Positions 1 to 6,924 of a DNA stretch of 16,141 bases are shown in pieces (within the stretch, counting starts at the first letter, position 1; every line of letters starts with the position of its first letter). This DNA is from CAYLYP01 sp964387795. GTDB lineage: Bacteria > Bacteroidota > Bacteroidia > Bacteroidales > UBA7960. Made by a program: the position numbers and the translations under genes. The stretch spans positions 1 through 16,141 of the forward strand of contig CAYLYP010000072.1 in the NCBI GenBank assembly GCA_964387795.1. The letters run 5' to 3'. The notes under the pieces were generated by a model. It had not been told where the DNA came from. It saw only the letters and a list, made by a program, of their open reading frames with translations, and did no database searches.

Positions 1-576
1 ACCATAGACCAGCTTCTGAGTCCTGATGAATATACAATTGTTCAGGCTTTTTTTCAGGATTCCTTAAATATGCCATTGGAGAACCTGAAAATGGTGAAGC
101 CATTAATGCTGTCTTCAATCATTACCGAAAAGACAATGGGGAGCGATAATGTGGCTTATGAACTTGTTTTCATGGATATGGCAAAAGAGCAGGAGAAAGA
201 GGTATTGGGAATTGAAGCGATTTCTGAACAAATTGGGTATATTGATAAAATTAGCTTAAAAGACCAGGCTGAGATTTTATATGAAACAACAATAGACTTT
301 GCATCTGCGAGAGAAGAGATGGCAGGTATGGTTGCAGTATATAAGCAAAAAGATGTGGAGAAGATATATGAATTTACAATTCAGTCATCGGAAGAGTATA
401 AGGATTTTGGTGCGTTTTTAATTGATGAAAGAAACCAGAACTGGATACCACGTATTGTTCAACTTGGCAATGCTTATCCATGTTTTATTGCAGTGGGATG
501 TGGACATCTGGGCGGAAAGAATGGTGTATTGCAGTTGTTCCGTAACCTGGGGTATCAGGTTGAAATGATCCAATAA
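1..576 (+). CDS. TraB/GumN family protein, 3' part only
   Basis: The reading frame is open from base 1 to a TAA at 574-576, so the gene begins left of the window; the first ATG inside (base 70) is internal. About 191 residues are visible. The end of the protein carries the TraB/GumN (Tiki-like) signature: an ERNQNW segment followed by WIPRI, then FIAVGCGHLGGKNGVLQLF and a final GYQVE strand. The G-x-G-H element is one of the two conserved Gly/His motifs of this family; the first would lie in the missing N-terminal half. Bacterial members are usually exported proteins of about 290-300 residues; some relatives are metalloproteases, but the role of GumN-type proteins is poorly known. The helical middle (LGIEAISEQIGYIDKI, then KDQAEIL) also matches the family pattern. 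It is followed by a convergent terminator and shows no visible link to other genes here. Family call is confident; function is not. Confidence 0.85.
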   Translation, partial: TIDQLLSPDEYTIVQAFFQDSLNMPLENLKMVKPLMLSSIITEKTMGSDNVAYELVFMDMAKEQEKEVLGIEAISEQIGYIDKISLKDQAEILYETTIDFASAREEMAGMVAVYKQKDVEKIYEFTIQSSEEYKDFGAFLIDERNQNWIPRIVQLGNAYPCFIAVGCGHLGGKNGVLQLFRNLGYQVEMIQ

Positions 577-708
577 GGTGAGATGTTTAATGAGATGGTT
601 GTAATAAGGAAATGAAGCCTTAGAGGCTTGATATTTTTTGAATAAGTGTAGATGGATAAAACCATTCATTAAAATTGGATATTAAAAATTGAGGTAATAA
701 AGGAATAA

Positions 709-740
709 AAAACCCATCATCTTTTACAATGATGGGTTTT
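709..740. terminator. bidirectional intrinsic terminator
   Basis: Perfect 12-bp inverted repeat, AAAACCCATCAT at 709-720 and ATGATGGGTTTT at 729-740, with an 8-base loop. The stem ends in A4/T4 and is followed by TTTTT shortly downstream (744-748), with A6 on the other side. It sits between the convergent TraB/GumN gene and the MACPF gene and can serve both. Confidence 0.85.
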
Positions 741-776
741 CCCTTTTTGTTCTAAATAGAATTCTTATATCTGAAA

Positions 777-3161
777 TCAGAAGAACCTATAAACCTGTCC
801 TTTGTTAGGCCCATCGGCATAAATGAGTTGGAACTGTTGGCTGGCACCAAAGTGGGTATCCCATTGAAGGATCCTTTTGCCATTCTCAGTGACTGTTCCG
901 CCTTCTACATCAACTGCCTTCCAATTATTGGTCCTTAGCACAAAGGTTGTTGGAGAGGTGGGCATGATTGCAAATTTCTGGTCATTTCCATTGGTTTTAT
1001 CATGGATAATCAGGCTAACACCATTTTCAGACCTATTGCTTGGGATTGAAACAAAGCGCCCTCCATTCTGGATTTGAATATTTACCCAGGAGTGGGCATT
1101 GGCAGAGATAATTTTAAAGATCCTGTCACCGCCACCATCAAGGTTCCAGGTAATCAATTCTTTGCCATTAATATTATTTTCTGTGTCTGCTCCTCCTAAA
1201 TCAAAGTATTTATCAGAATAAGAACATTTTATATAGAAGTTTTGTCCTGCCGGGGGCATGTGCCACATGGGAGCCATATAGAGTTTCCATTTTTGGTTAT
1301 CACCACCATGCTTGTCATATTGGATTAATGGGCAGCCATTTGTGCCAACATGGGTGTTAGATGCATCAATAACTTTACCGCTACGCTTGTTAACAATGAA
1401 ATATGTTAAAGGCTCTCCGGCAAATTCAAATGAAAACAATTGCCCATCCCTATCATGTCTTTCCCAAAGCTGAAGCCTGGCTGTATTTTCTTTTGATTCG
1501 CCTTCAATGTCCCAGACATAAGCACTGTGCATGGGCTGGATGACAAAGTAATTTGATATTGTGGATTTATGAAAAATCATATATCTGTCTGGATCATGAT
1601 CCATATCCCACAGTTGGAGCAATGCATTTTTCATTTGCGCATTTTTGTTTGCCCCCGGAACATCAATAAACCTTTTGCCCATAACATTCTGGATCGCATA
1701 TTTCTCTGCTGGTGGGGGAGCCATTTCAACATAAGGGTTGGCTGGTTCAAAAACCCATTTTTGTTTGTCGGCATTTGTCAATGCTTCCTGGGTGATAGCA
1801 TTTTTACCATTTCCGGTAAGGTATAAGCCGGAACTCTTTACCTGGACATAGTAAGTGTTCTTTTCATTTTCAACGGCTACAAGTTTAAACATCTGTCCGG
1901 CATTATTTACGCCTTTATCCCATAGTTGAACCTGAGCACCTGCAGTTTTTGCCCCTCCTGCAATATCCATTACAAAGTCGGAATGCTGTGGCTGTAAGAA
2001 TACATAATCCGATTCTGTGGCATGTCCAATAACCTTAATAAACCTGTCGGCACCCTGGACTCCCTGATCGTTTACATCTTTCTCAAAGCATTGCACACGG
2101 CCTGATTTTGCTTCTGCATACAGGTGATATCCCTTCATATCCATATATAGGCCATCTGCTTTATTCTTAACAAAGAAAAACTTATTGGTAAACCTTATGG
2201 ATTGGGCAATCTCTGCCGGGAGGGGATACTTTTTCAAAAGCTTTTCAAATTCAGCCTGTAGCTGGTTTTTTCTTTTTGGGGTTGAAGCAAATTCCCAGAT
2301 AGGACGAAGGCTTTTATTATCAAAATCACATAATACTGGCATGTCAGCAATCCCTGAAGCCCATTTTTCGTAAGTAACAGGATCGGCAATATTATTTGCA
2401 TATTCTGAGTTCCCTCCAATTACCCTAAGTTTTGTTTCTGTCTTGGCATTCTTAAGAGTGTTTTGATTCGATGAACTAAGAGCTGTGTTTCCACTTACTG
2501 ATTTGTATTTTGCTTCCACGGCCAGTTCGATATCCCTTGTGACAGTGTTTTCAGAAATAGTTGAAATGGAGTTATAATCAGCCCTGCCACCCAAATATGC
2601 ACTTGCAATATAATGGGTTCCATAGGTTTCAAAAAGCTCTGCCGGATCCATATTGTCTATATCTATTTTGAACTGGGGTTCCAGCATCGTTTTTAATGCA
2701 TCAATATTACGGGTGTCAAGTGAGATACGCCATTTGGTGTTGGCATCCATATAGGTGAAATAATAACTCATTGTGCTCCCGGAAGTGCTTTGGCTGATGC
2801 TGCTGTTGACAGAGCCAGAGAAAAAAAGCCCATCATAAGCTAATCCAACCTGTGCAGAAAGATTGCTTGCATATTCCCTTACACTTTCGCCTGAAACGGT
2901 TTTAATGATATGTTCGGAAATATTTTCAATAATAACTTTTTGGGGCACACTGTAGGTTTTGTTGCCAATCATCTGGTTTGAATACTGTTTGTATTCGAAC
3001 AAGCAATAGCTTTTCTTGCTCTTCTGGTTAGCGTATTCTCCAAAAACATCATAGCCAAAGCCAATAATGTCTGTTCCGGGAGCATAGTTTTGTGCTACTA
3101 TTGACTGGCCCTGGAAAATACTGAGCAGGATAATTGCCAGTAGTCTGATTGTTTTTTTCAT
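777..3161 (-). CDS. secreted MACPF-domain protein with three ricin-type beta-trefoil lectin regions
   Basis: Predicted 794-residue exported pore-forming-type protein. The ATG at 3161 is chosen because it starts a clean signal peptide (MKKTIRLLAIILLSIFQGQSIVA, cleavage before Gln24); the frame is open back to 3269, but the extra 36 residues look untranslated. Residues about 25-315 form a MACPF domain: the signature YGTHY is at 180-184, followed six residues later by GG at 191-192. Upstream is a Gly/Ser-rich amphipathic segment (about 106-135) and downstream a K/S/N-rich segment ending in RVIGGNSEY, as expected for the two membrane-inserting helix clusters. Three repeats of about 140 residues follow (about 321-474, 485-628, 640-781), separated by proline-rich linkers. 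They contain QLWD/QLWE, NQKWKL and QKWVF motifs typical of ricin B (QxW) trefoils, which bind sugars. The protein may be an antibacterial or host-directed toxin. It lies 161 bp downstream of an outer-membrane barrel gene in the same direction, possibly one transcript. No lipobox is seen. Domain calls are strong; the target is unknown. Confidence 0.9.
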   Translation of the reverse strand: MKKTIRLLAIILLSIFQGQSIVAQNYAPGTDIIGFGYDVFGEYANQKSKKSYCLFEYKQYSNQMIGNKTYSVPQKVIIENISEHIIKTVSGESVREYASNLSAQVGLAYDGLFFSGSVNSSISQSTSGSTMSYYFTYMDANTKWRISLDTRNIDALKTMLEPQFKIDIDNMDPAELFETYGTHYIASAYLGGRADYNSISTISENTVTRDIELAVEAKYKSVSGNTALSSSNQNTLKNAKTETKLRVIGGNSEYANNIADPVTYEKWASGIADMPVLCDFDNKSLRPIWEFASTPKRKNQLQAEFEKLLKKYPLPAEIAQSIRFTNKFFFVKNKADGLYMDMKGYHLYAEAKSGRVQCFEKDVNDQGVQGADRFIKVIGHATESDYVFLQPQHSDFVMDIAGGAKTAGAQVQLWDKGVNNAGQMFKLVAVENEKNTYYVQVKSSGLYLTGNGKNAITQEALTNADKQKWVFEPANPYVEMAPPPAEKYAIQNVMGKRFIDVPGANKNAQMKNALLQLWDMDHDPDRYMIFHKSTISNYFVIQPMHSAYVWDIEGESKENTARLQLWERHDRDGQLFSFEFAGEPLTYFIVNKRSGKVIDASNTHVGTNGCPLIQYDKHGGDNQKWKLYMAPMWHMPPAGQNFYIKCSYSDKYFDLGGADTENNINGKELITWNLDGGGDRIFKIISANAHSWVNIQIQNGGRFVSIPSNRSENGVSLIIHDKTNGNDQKFAIMPTSPTTFVLRTNNWKAVDVEGGTVTENGKRILQWDTHFGASQQFQLIYADGPNKGQVYRFF

Positions 3162-3322
3162 TGTTTGTAAATTTAGTTTGAAAAAGTTGAGCAGGTTTAT
3201 TTGGTTACCCCTGTAATGAATCCTTTTAGATATATTGTTAGTGGATGTAAAACCACTAACAGAAATCAAAAATGAGATAAATTATCTGAAAGGGGATATC
3301 GGTTATTACTTAATTTTAAATG

Positions 3323-4108
3323 CTAAAGGATATTTTTTATTTTGTTGACATCACTTTTTCCCATTTCTGTCCCAAAACGGTATCCGGCATAAATGTGGAT
3401 TGAGCCCACATTTTTAATGGTATGTGTGTTTTGAAGGGCTTCCGGAGCAAGGTTTTTCCATCCGAAATGGATGTCAGCACCAATAAAAGCCGCCCTGATA
3501 CCCAGCTCCCAACTTACGATACCTCCTATGTCAAAGGGTTTTAAGTCCCTGTTTACTGAGCTTGAATGTGTTTCAGCTTCTCTTTCAAGGCCGCTGTTTT
3601 TTAGCTTTGAAGAAGCCCCAAATGCATAATTGAAATAGATGCCAGGTTTAAATGCCCAGTAAACATTATTGATGATTTGTTTTCGATAGGACAATTGAAA
3701 TGGGAATTCAAAATAATAAAACTCAAAAGATGAACAGTTTGTAAGGCTAACGGTATCGGAAGTAAAGGGCTTTGCTTTATATTGCTTGCGCCCAAACTGG
3801 AGCTCAAAGTCACCGTAAACTTTGCTCCCTGTAAATTGAAATGACTCATTGTAAGCTACAAACAAACAAAAGGTATTTAAACCGGCATTTCGGGGATTAT
3901 TTTTTTCAATGGCTTTGAAATAATCAAAGCCTGTCCCGAATTTAATATTGCTGCCACCCAAAAAGGCTGAATTGCCCAAGGCTTTAATCAGTTTTGTGTC
4001 TGATGAGCTTATTTGCTGGGCTTGATTGGTTTGAACAGAGATGAAAAATACTACAATGATTGTAATTTGTTTTATTACATCTGGTTTTGTAATCATTCTT
4101 TGAAACAT
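3323..4108 (-). CDS. outer-membrane beta-barrel protein (PorT/OMP_b-brl-like)
   Basis: Predicted 261-residue outer-membrane protein. Alternating aromatic/polar strands run through the whole mature part, and residues about 130-166 (FYYFEFPFQLSYRKQ, then FKPGIYFNYAFGA) fit the 'YxEiPxxLxY...GxYxxY' pattern of small Bacteroidota barrels such as PF13568. The last barrel strand, SIHIYAGYRFG, is followed by a polar tail. The signal peptide ends in QTNQA with cleavage before Gln31. The frame is open up to an ATG at 4234, which would add 42 Lys/Asn/Arg-rich residues before the signal peptide. I prefer the ATG at 4108 (an ATG at 4096 is also possible) because either gives a normal signal peptide. Its gene precedes the MACPF gene with a 161-bp gap and no obvious terminator between them, so cotranscription is plausible. 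Role unknown: a porin-like barrel, a binding partner, or a self-protection variant for the MACPF protein are all possible. Confidence 0.75.
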   Translation of the reverse strand: MFQRMITKPDVIKQITIIVVFFISVQTNQAQQISSSDTKLIKALGNSAFLGGSNIKFGTGFDYFKAIEKNNPRNAGLNTFCLFVAYNESFQFTGSKVYGDFELQFGRKQYKAKPFTSDTVSLTNCSSFEFYYFEFPFQLSYRKQIINNVYWAFKPGIYFNYAFGASSKLKNSGLEREAETHSSSVNRDLKPFDIGGIVSWELGIRAAFIGADIHFGWKNLAPEALQNTHTIKNVGSIHIYAGYRFGTEMGKSDVNKIKNIL

Positions 4109-4368
4109 ATTAACGATGTTTTGTGTGAGGGATTTAATTCCTTTGTTGCTATTGAGATCCCTTTTTGAAAGAAAATCTTGTTTTTTTTTGTGTGTCCTTA
4201 ATGAAAAGTTTTCGAATACTATGTGCTTGTTCATATAAGGTGTTGTGTATTATGGTTTTATTTGGATAAGTGCTATATGAAATAATATTTTTTGGAATAA
4301 TCAGGGTTTTTTATTCAAAATGAAAGACAGCATGCAACTAATGTATTGATCAGAAGCAAAATCCTAAA

Positions 4369-4905
4369 ATGAACAGTGCTGGTTTCCTTTGTTATTTTTT
4401 GATGTCATGTAATTTTCTTAATTGCATGGATCCGGTTTTTTGGCCTGAGCATTATAGTGTATGCAAATTCAGGGAGCCACAAAAGCCAGGCTTGTTCATC
4501 TTAAAGGATATTGAGCCAGGACTAAATCCAAATGGAAATTTGGTGATATCGGGTTCTTGTCCTGATGAACCAATTAATGCTGCTTTTTTTTCCGGGAACA
4601 AAACATATAATTATCAGAGCGACCTCCCTTCATGCAGGGCAACAGGCCAGGCAGTTGTAATTGAAAACAGTGACAGCATTGTTTTATTAAATATATGGGG
4701 GAGCAGTTATTGTTCTGAAATCAATCTTGGGGAACCTAATGAAAAGCAGTTCCGGTTTATAATGCGTATTACAATTAAAGATGGGCTGTTTTATATGTCG
4801 GGTAATGATGATAAACGTCTGGTTAAAGGAATAATGAGCAATGATGGGAAAAGCCTAAGCTTCAAAAACGAAAATATTCTGACAATAATAAGCGTTTCGG
4901 AATAG
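4369..4905 (+). CDS. unrecognised exported or lipoprotein-like protein
   Basis: 178-residue protein that I do not recognise. An in-frame TAA lies just upstream of the ATG, so this is the only good start. The N-terminus (MNSAGFLCYFLMSCNFLNC) is hydrophobic and Cys-rich and could be a lipoprotein signal ending at Cys14 or Cys19, but it lacks the basic residues normally seen before the hydrophobic core, so export is uncertain. The rest is predicted beta-rich, with Gly-Asn turns and three further cysteines in the middle (SGSCPDE, LPSCRA, SSYCSE) that could form disulfides outside the cytoplasm. It is divergent from the barrel/MACPF genes across a 260-bp gap (133 bp if the barrel starts at 4234). 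It is followed 28 bp later by a strong hairpin terminator, so it is probably a single-gene transcript. No catalytic motif is visible. Confidence 0.6.
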   Translation: MNSAGFLCYFLMSCNFLNCMDPVFWPEHYSVCKFREPQKPGLFILKDIEPGLNPNGNLVISGSCPDEPINAAFFSGNKTYNYQSDLPSCRATGQAVVIENSDSIVLLNIWGSSYCSEINLGEPNEKQFRFIMRITIKDGLFYMSGNDDKRLVKGIMSNDGKSLSFKNENILTIISVSE

Positions 4906-4933
4906 TAAGGGGGATTATTTGTATGGGGAGGAT

Positions 4934-4962
4934 AAACCCGCTTCTGTAATGGAAGCGGGTTT
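4934..4962. terminator. bidirectional intrinsic terminator
   Basis: Perfect 11-bp stem, AAACCCGCTTC at 4934-4944 and GAAGCGGGTTT at 4952-4962, with a 7-base loop. It ends in TTTT on the + side and AAA on the other. It lies 28 bp after the + strand gene ending at 4905 and 85 bp beyond the end of the - strand anti-sigma gene, so it can end both. Confidence 0.85.
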
Positions 4963-5047
4963 TGACTTTAAATCGGTTACATGTAATATGTTCAGTGAGC
5001 TTGTTTTGATGAATTGTTCAAATATGGATTTTCTTGCGAAAAGCTGA

Positions 5048-5839
5048 TTATTCAAATAGTATTTTACCAACGAAAAGCAAATCAAAATCCTCATTGATGA
5101 GCTTCCAATAGTATAAGCCATTTGGCATTTCAGGGATTAGTGCATTATTATTGGAAGAGGAAAGACTGAGTTTTTTTTCACCTTTGTTGTTAAAGATTTC
5201 AACATTCAAAAGTTCTTTATTGGGGTTTATCCATTTAAGGGAATCACCCTGATGCCAATGAAGAATGTTTTTTGAACGGATTTTAATTTCTGAACCTCTG
5301 TAACTCCCGGAGAAGTTTTGAGCCAGTTTTTCGAGATTTTCATCTGGCTGATAGGATGCAAGCAATGCTTGCTGATGATCTTTTGAATTGCTGATGTCCT
5401 GATTTTGTTTGTCAATCGGAAGGGTGTTATTTTGAAATCTGCTGGAATCAGAAGCGTTTAGATTATCTTTTTGTGCCGGTCCTGAATCAGGTAAGGAATC
5501 ATGCTGTATTGCCTGCTTATTGTCCTGCTGATTAAGTGCGACCTGCTTATTGTAATCCTCTGAGAAGTTGAAAATAATCAGGACTGCAATAAGTATAACG
5601 GCTGCGGCTGAAATGACTGTCAGGAATGCTTTACGGGCATAAAAAGGCACAATTCTCCCATTTGATTTAACTGCAGGTATTTCTGCAACATCAGCAACCA
5701 TCAATACTTCATCTGCACACTGGGGACACTGGGCAAGGTGCTGGTGCAGAGAGGGGGCAAGGGATTCGTATTGCCCTTTAAGGATTGCTTCAGCACAAAG
5801 CGCTACCTCTTCTTCTGTTAAATGGCTATGTGTGTTCAT
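5048..5839 (-). CDS. membrane-anchored zinc-finger anti-sigma factor
   Basis: 263 residues. Residues 34-41 (H-LAQ-C-PQ-C) give the HxxxCxxC zinc motif of ZAS anti-sigma domains, inside a short helical cytoplasmic domain (1-60). One transmembrane helix lies at about 71-92 (AFLTVISAAAVILIAVLIIF). Beyond it is a Q/N/D/S-rich, apparently disordered stretch (about 95-165), then a compact beta-rich domain (about 175-263). That domain ends with a strand pattern like an Ig or sorting-domain fold (NVEIFNNKGEKKLSL, then MPNGLYYWKLI and FVGKILF). Topology is therefore N-terminus inside, C-terminus in the periplasm. It follows the sigma gene after 51 bp, so the two are almost certainly cotranscribed and the domain binds and inhibits that sigma factor at the membrane. 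The divergent neighbour is an exported TPR-CHAT protein, which could act on the periplasmic part. The call rests on the motif, topology and gene order. Confidence 0.85.
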   Translation of the reverse strand: MNTHSHLTEEEVALCAEAILKGQYESLAPSLHQHLAQCPQCADEVLMVADVAEIPAVKSNGRIVPFYARKAFLTVISAAAVILIAVLIIFNFSEDYNKQVALNQQDNKQAIQHDSLPDSGPAQKDNLNASDSSRFQNNTLPIDKQNQDISNSKDHQQALLASYQPDENLEKLAQNFSGSYRGSEIKIRSKNILHWHQGDSLKWINPNKELLNVEIFNNKGEKKLSLSSSNNNALIPEMPNGLYYWKLINEDFDLLFVGKILFE

Positions 5840-5856
5840 TGCAAATATTTTTTTAA

Positions 5857-5883
5857 TGCAAAACCATTATCCTGGTTTTTGCA
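5857..5883 (-). promoter_or_regulatory. hairpin between the sigma and anti-sigma genes
   Basis: On the - strand TGCAAAAACCA (5883-5873) can pair with TGGTTTTGCA (5866-5857) with one bulged A and a 6-base loop. It ends 17 bases before the anti-sigma ATG. No T-run follows, so it is not a standard terminator. It could be a partial attenuator, an RNA processing site or a translation-tuning element that sets the ratio of the two proteins. Structure is visible; function is inferred. Confidence 0.4.
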
Positions 5884-5890
5884 CATTGGG

Positions 5891-6622
5891 TTAATTGTCA
5901 TTGTTTTCAATTTCAATCAAAATGGCAAGGCTTTCACGTGTATGAAATGAGGTTTCTGTCCCGTTTAGCCTTTGAAGCAGGATGTCAATCTGTTTGTTGA
6001 GCCACATCCTTACAGCATCAGCTTTAATATCCTTGTTCTCAACTGTATTCACAAGCTTTGCAAGATTTTCAAATGTTTCACCTTTTGAAAGGCATTGTTG
6101 GGTAAGGAAAAGCGATTTTAGATCAATGGGAAGGCCTTTGGAATAATGCTCAATATCTTCATCCTGAACAGGTATGTCGAAGAAGAATTTCATAAACAGA
6201 TATACTTTGGCACGTTCTTCATTGAAAAACAGCATCGCATTCTGAAAACGTTTTACCTCATTTTTAATAACTATCTTCTTCTCTGTATCTATATGTGATG
6301 TGTGGATTTGATTAAATGTGAGCGGATTCTCATCTTCCGGGAGCGAATACCAATGTTTGTTTTCTTTACGGATTATCTCACAGCACATACGGTTGATAAC
6401 AGCAGTGTAATAAGTGCTCAGGGCTGCTTTGCCTTCAAAAGCTTCCAGTATTTTTTCCTTTTTGAGCAAGAATTTTTCAACCACAGCCATAATTACATCT
6501 TCTTTTTCCCGTTCGGGGATAGCTGACCTTGAGATATAACGGGATACTACTTTAGAAGCAATATCCATGATATCTTTTATTAGTTTTGTTTCATTTACTA
6601 ATTGGTTGCCCGATGTGCCCAT
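5891..6622 (-). CDS. sigma-70 family (ECF-like) RNA polymerase sigma factor
   Basis: 243 residues, longer than a typical ECF sigma factor. Residues about 13-89 resemble region 2: a helical KEDVIMAVVEKFL segment, then FEGKAALSTYYTAVINRMCCEIIRK without the long final part, matching the 'F.G.a.l.tyl..I..N...d.iRk' core of regions 2.3-2.4. Residues about 129-219 resemble a region 4 that is stretched. FNEERAKVYLFMKFFF looks like the first helix, but the recognition-like helix AVRMWLNKQIDILLQRL (203-219) comes after an insert of about 40 residues. The tail 220-243 is acidic. It is the first gene of a two-gene unit with the anti-sigma factor and is divergent from the TPR-CHAT gene, with a 302-bp gap that must hold both promoters. 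A perfect -7 box lies 20 bp upstream of its start. The sigma family call is based on the region 2 pattern plus the adjacent ZAS anti-sigma; its promoter specificity cannot be read here. Confidence 0.75.
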   Translation of the reverse strand: MGTSGNQLVNETKLIKDIMDIASKVVSRYISRSAIPEREKEDVIMAVVEKFLLKKEKILEAFEGKAALSTYYTAVINRMCCEIIRKENKHWYSLPEDENPLTFNQIHTSHIDTEKKIVIKNEVKRFQNAMLFFNEERAKVYLFMKFFFDIPVQDEDIEHYSKGLPIDLKSLFLTQQCLSKGETFENLAKLVNTVENKDIKADAVRMWLNKQIDILLQRLNGTETSFHTRESLAILIEIENNDN

Positions 6623-6642
6623 TTTTGAAAATAATTCTGTTA

Positions 6643-6650
6643 CAAAAATA
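6643..6650 (-). promoter_or_regulatory. Bacteroidota -7 box upstream of the sigma gene
   Basis: TATTTTTG on the - strand matches the TAnnTTTG housekeeping -7 element, 20 bp before the sigma start codon. No TTG is found at the usual -33 spacing (17-23 bp), so strength and use are uncertain. The resulting leader would be very short. Confidence 0.4.
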
Positions 6651-6790
6651 ATTAAAATAGAGCAAGATATGGGCTGTCTTACTTTTTAACAAAATGGAAA
6701 ATTGAAGTGTTGCTATACATTCAGGAATTTTTCAGATACAATGGAAGAAAAAGTTATCAGATTTTGAATACCTTTATCTGCTGCAATAAA

Positions 6791-6838
6791 CAATATAGAC
6801 CGTTAAGAAGTATATTGGCCTGTATGTTTTTATATTGG
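6791..6838. promoter_or_regulatory. inverted and direct repeat upstream of the TPR-CHAT gene
   Basis: CAATATA (6791-6797) and TATATTG (6811-6817) form a perfect 7-bp inverted repeat with a 13-base spacer. TATATTGG then recurs at 6831-6838, exactly 20 bp after the copy at 6811-6818, which is about two helical turns. A TATGTTTT (6823-6830), one base off a -7 box, lies between them. This could be a regulator-binding region for the divergent promoters; AT-rich chance repeats cannot be excluded. Confidence 0.3.
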
Positions 6839-6924
6839 AGCAAGAGGAATAGGGGTCTGAAATGAAAATGGGTGATATACTTAAAATAGCTGGTTTTGGG
6901 TTTTTGTACTTTAGTAAAGAAAAA

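Noticed and set aside
418..669. 83-codon open frame on the - strand over the end of the TraB/GumN gene
   Set aside because: It is antisense to a well-supported coding end, with no family resemblance and no signal for expression.
1569..2419. Open frames of 60-85 codons on both strands inside the MACPF gene
   Set aside because: Shadows of the strong coding frame; translations have no domain features.
3162..3269. Longer start for the MACPF protein (36 extra residues)
   Set aside because: It would bury a textbook signal peptide; the ATG at 3161 is better.
4261..4300. Possible -7 box upstream of the 4369 gene
   Set aside because: The TATTTTTTGG there has one extra T compared with TAnnTTTG, so it does not match the element.
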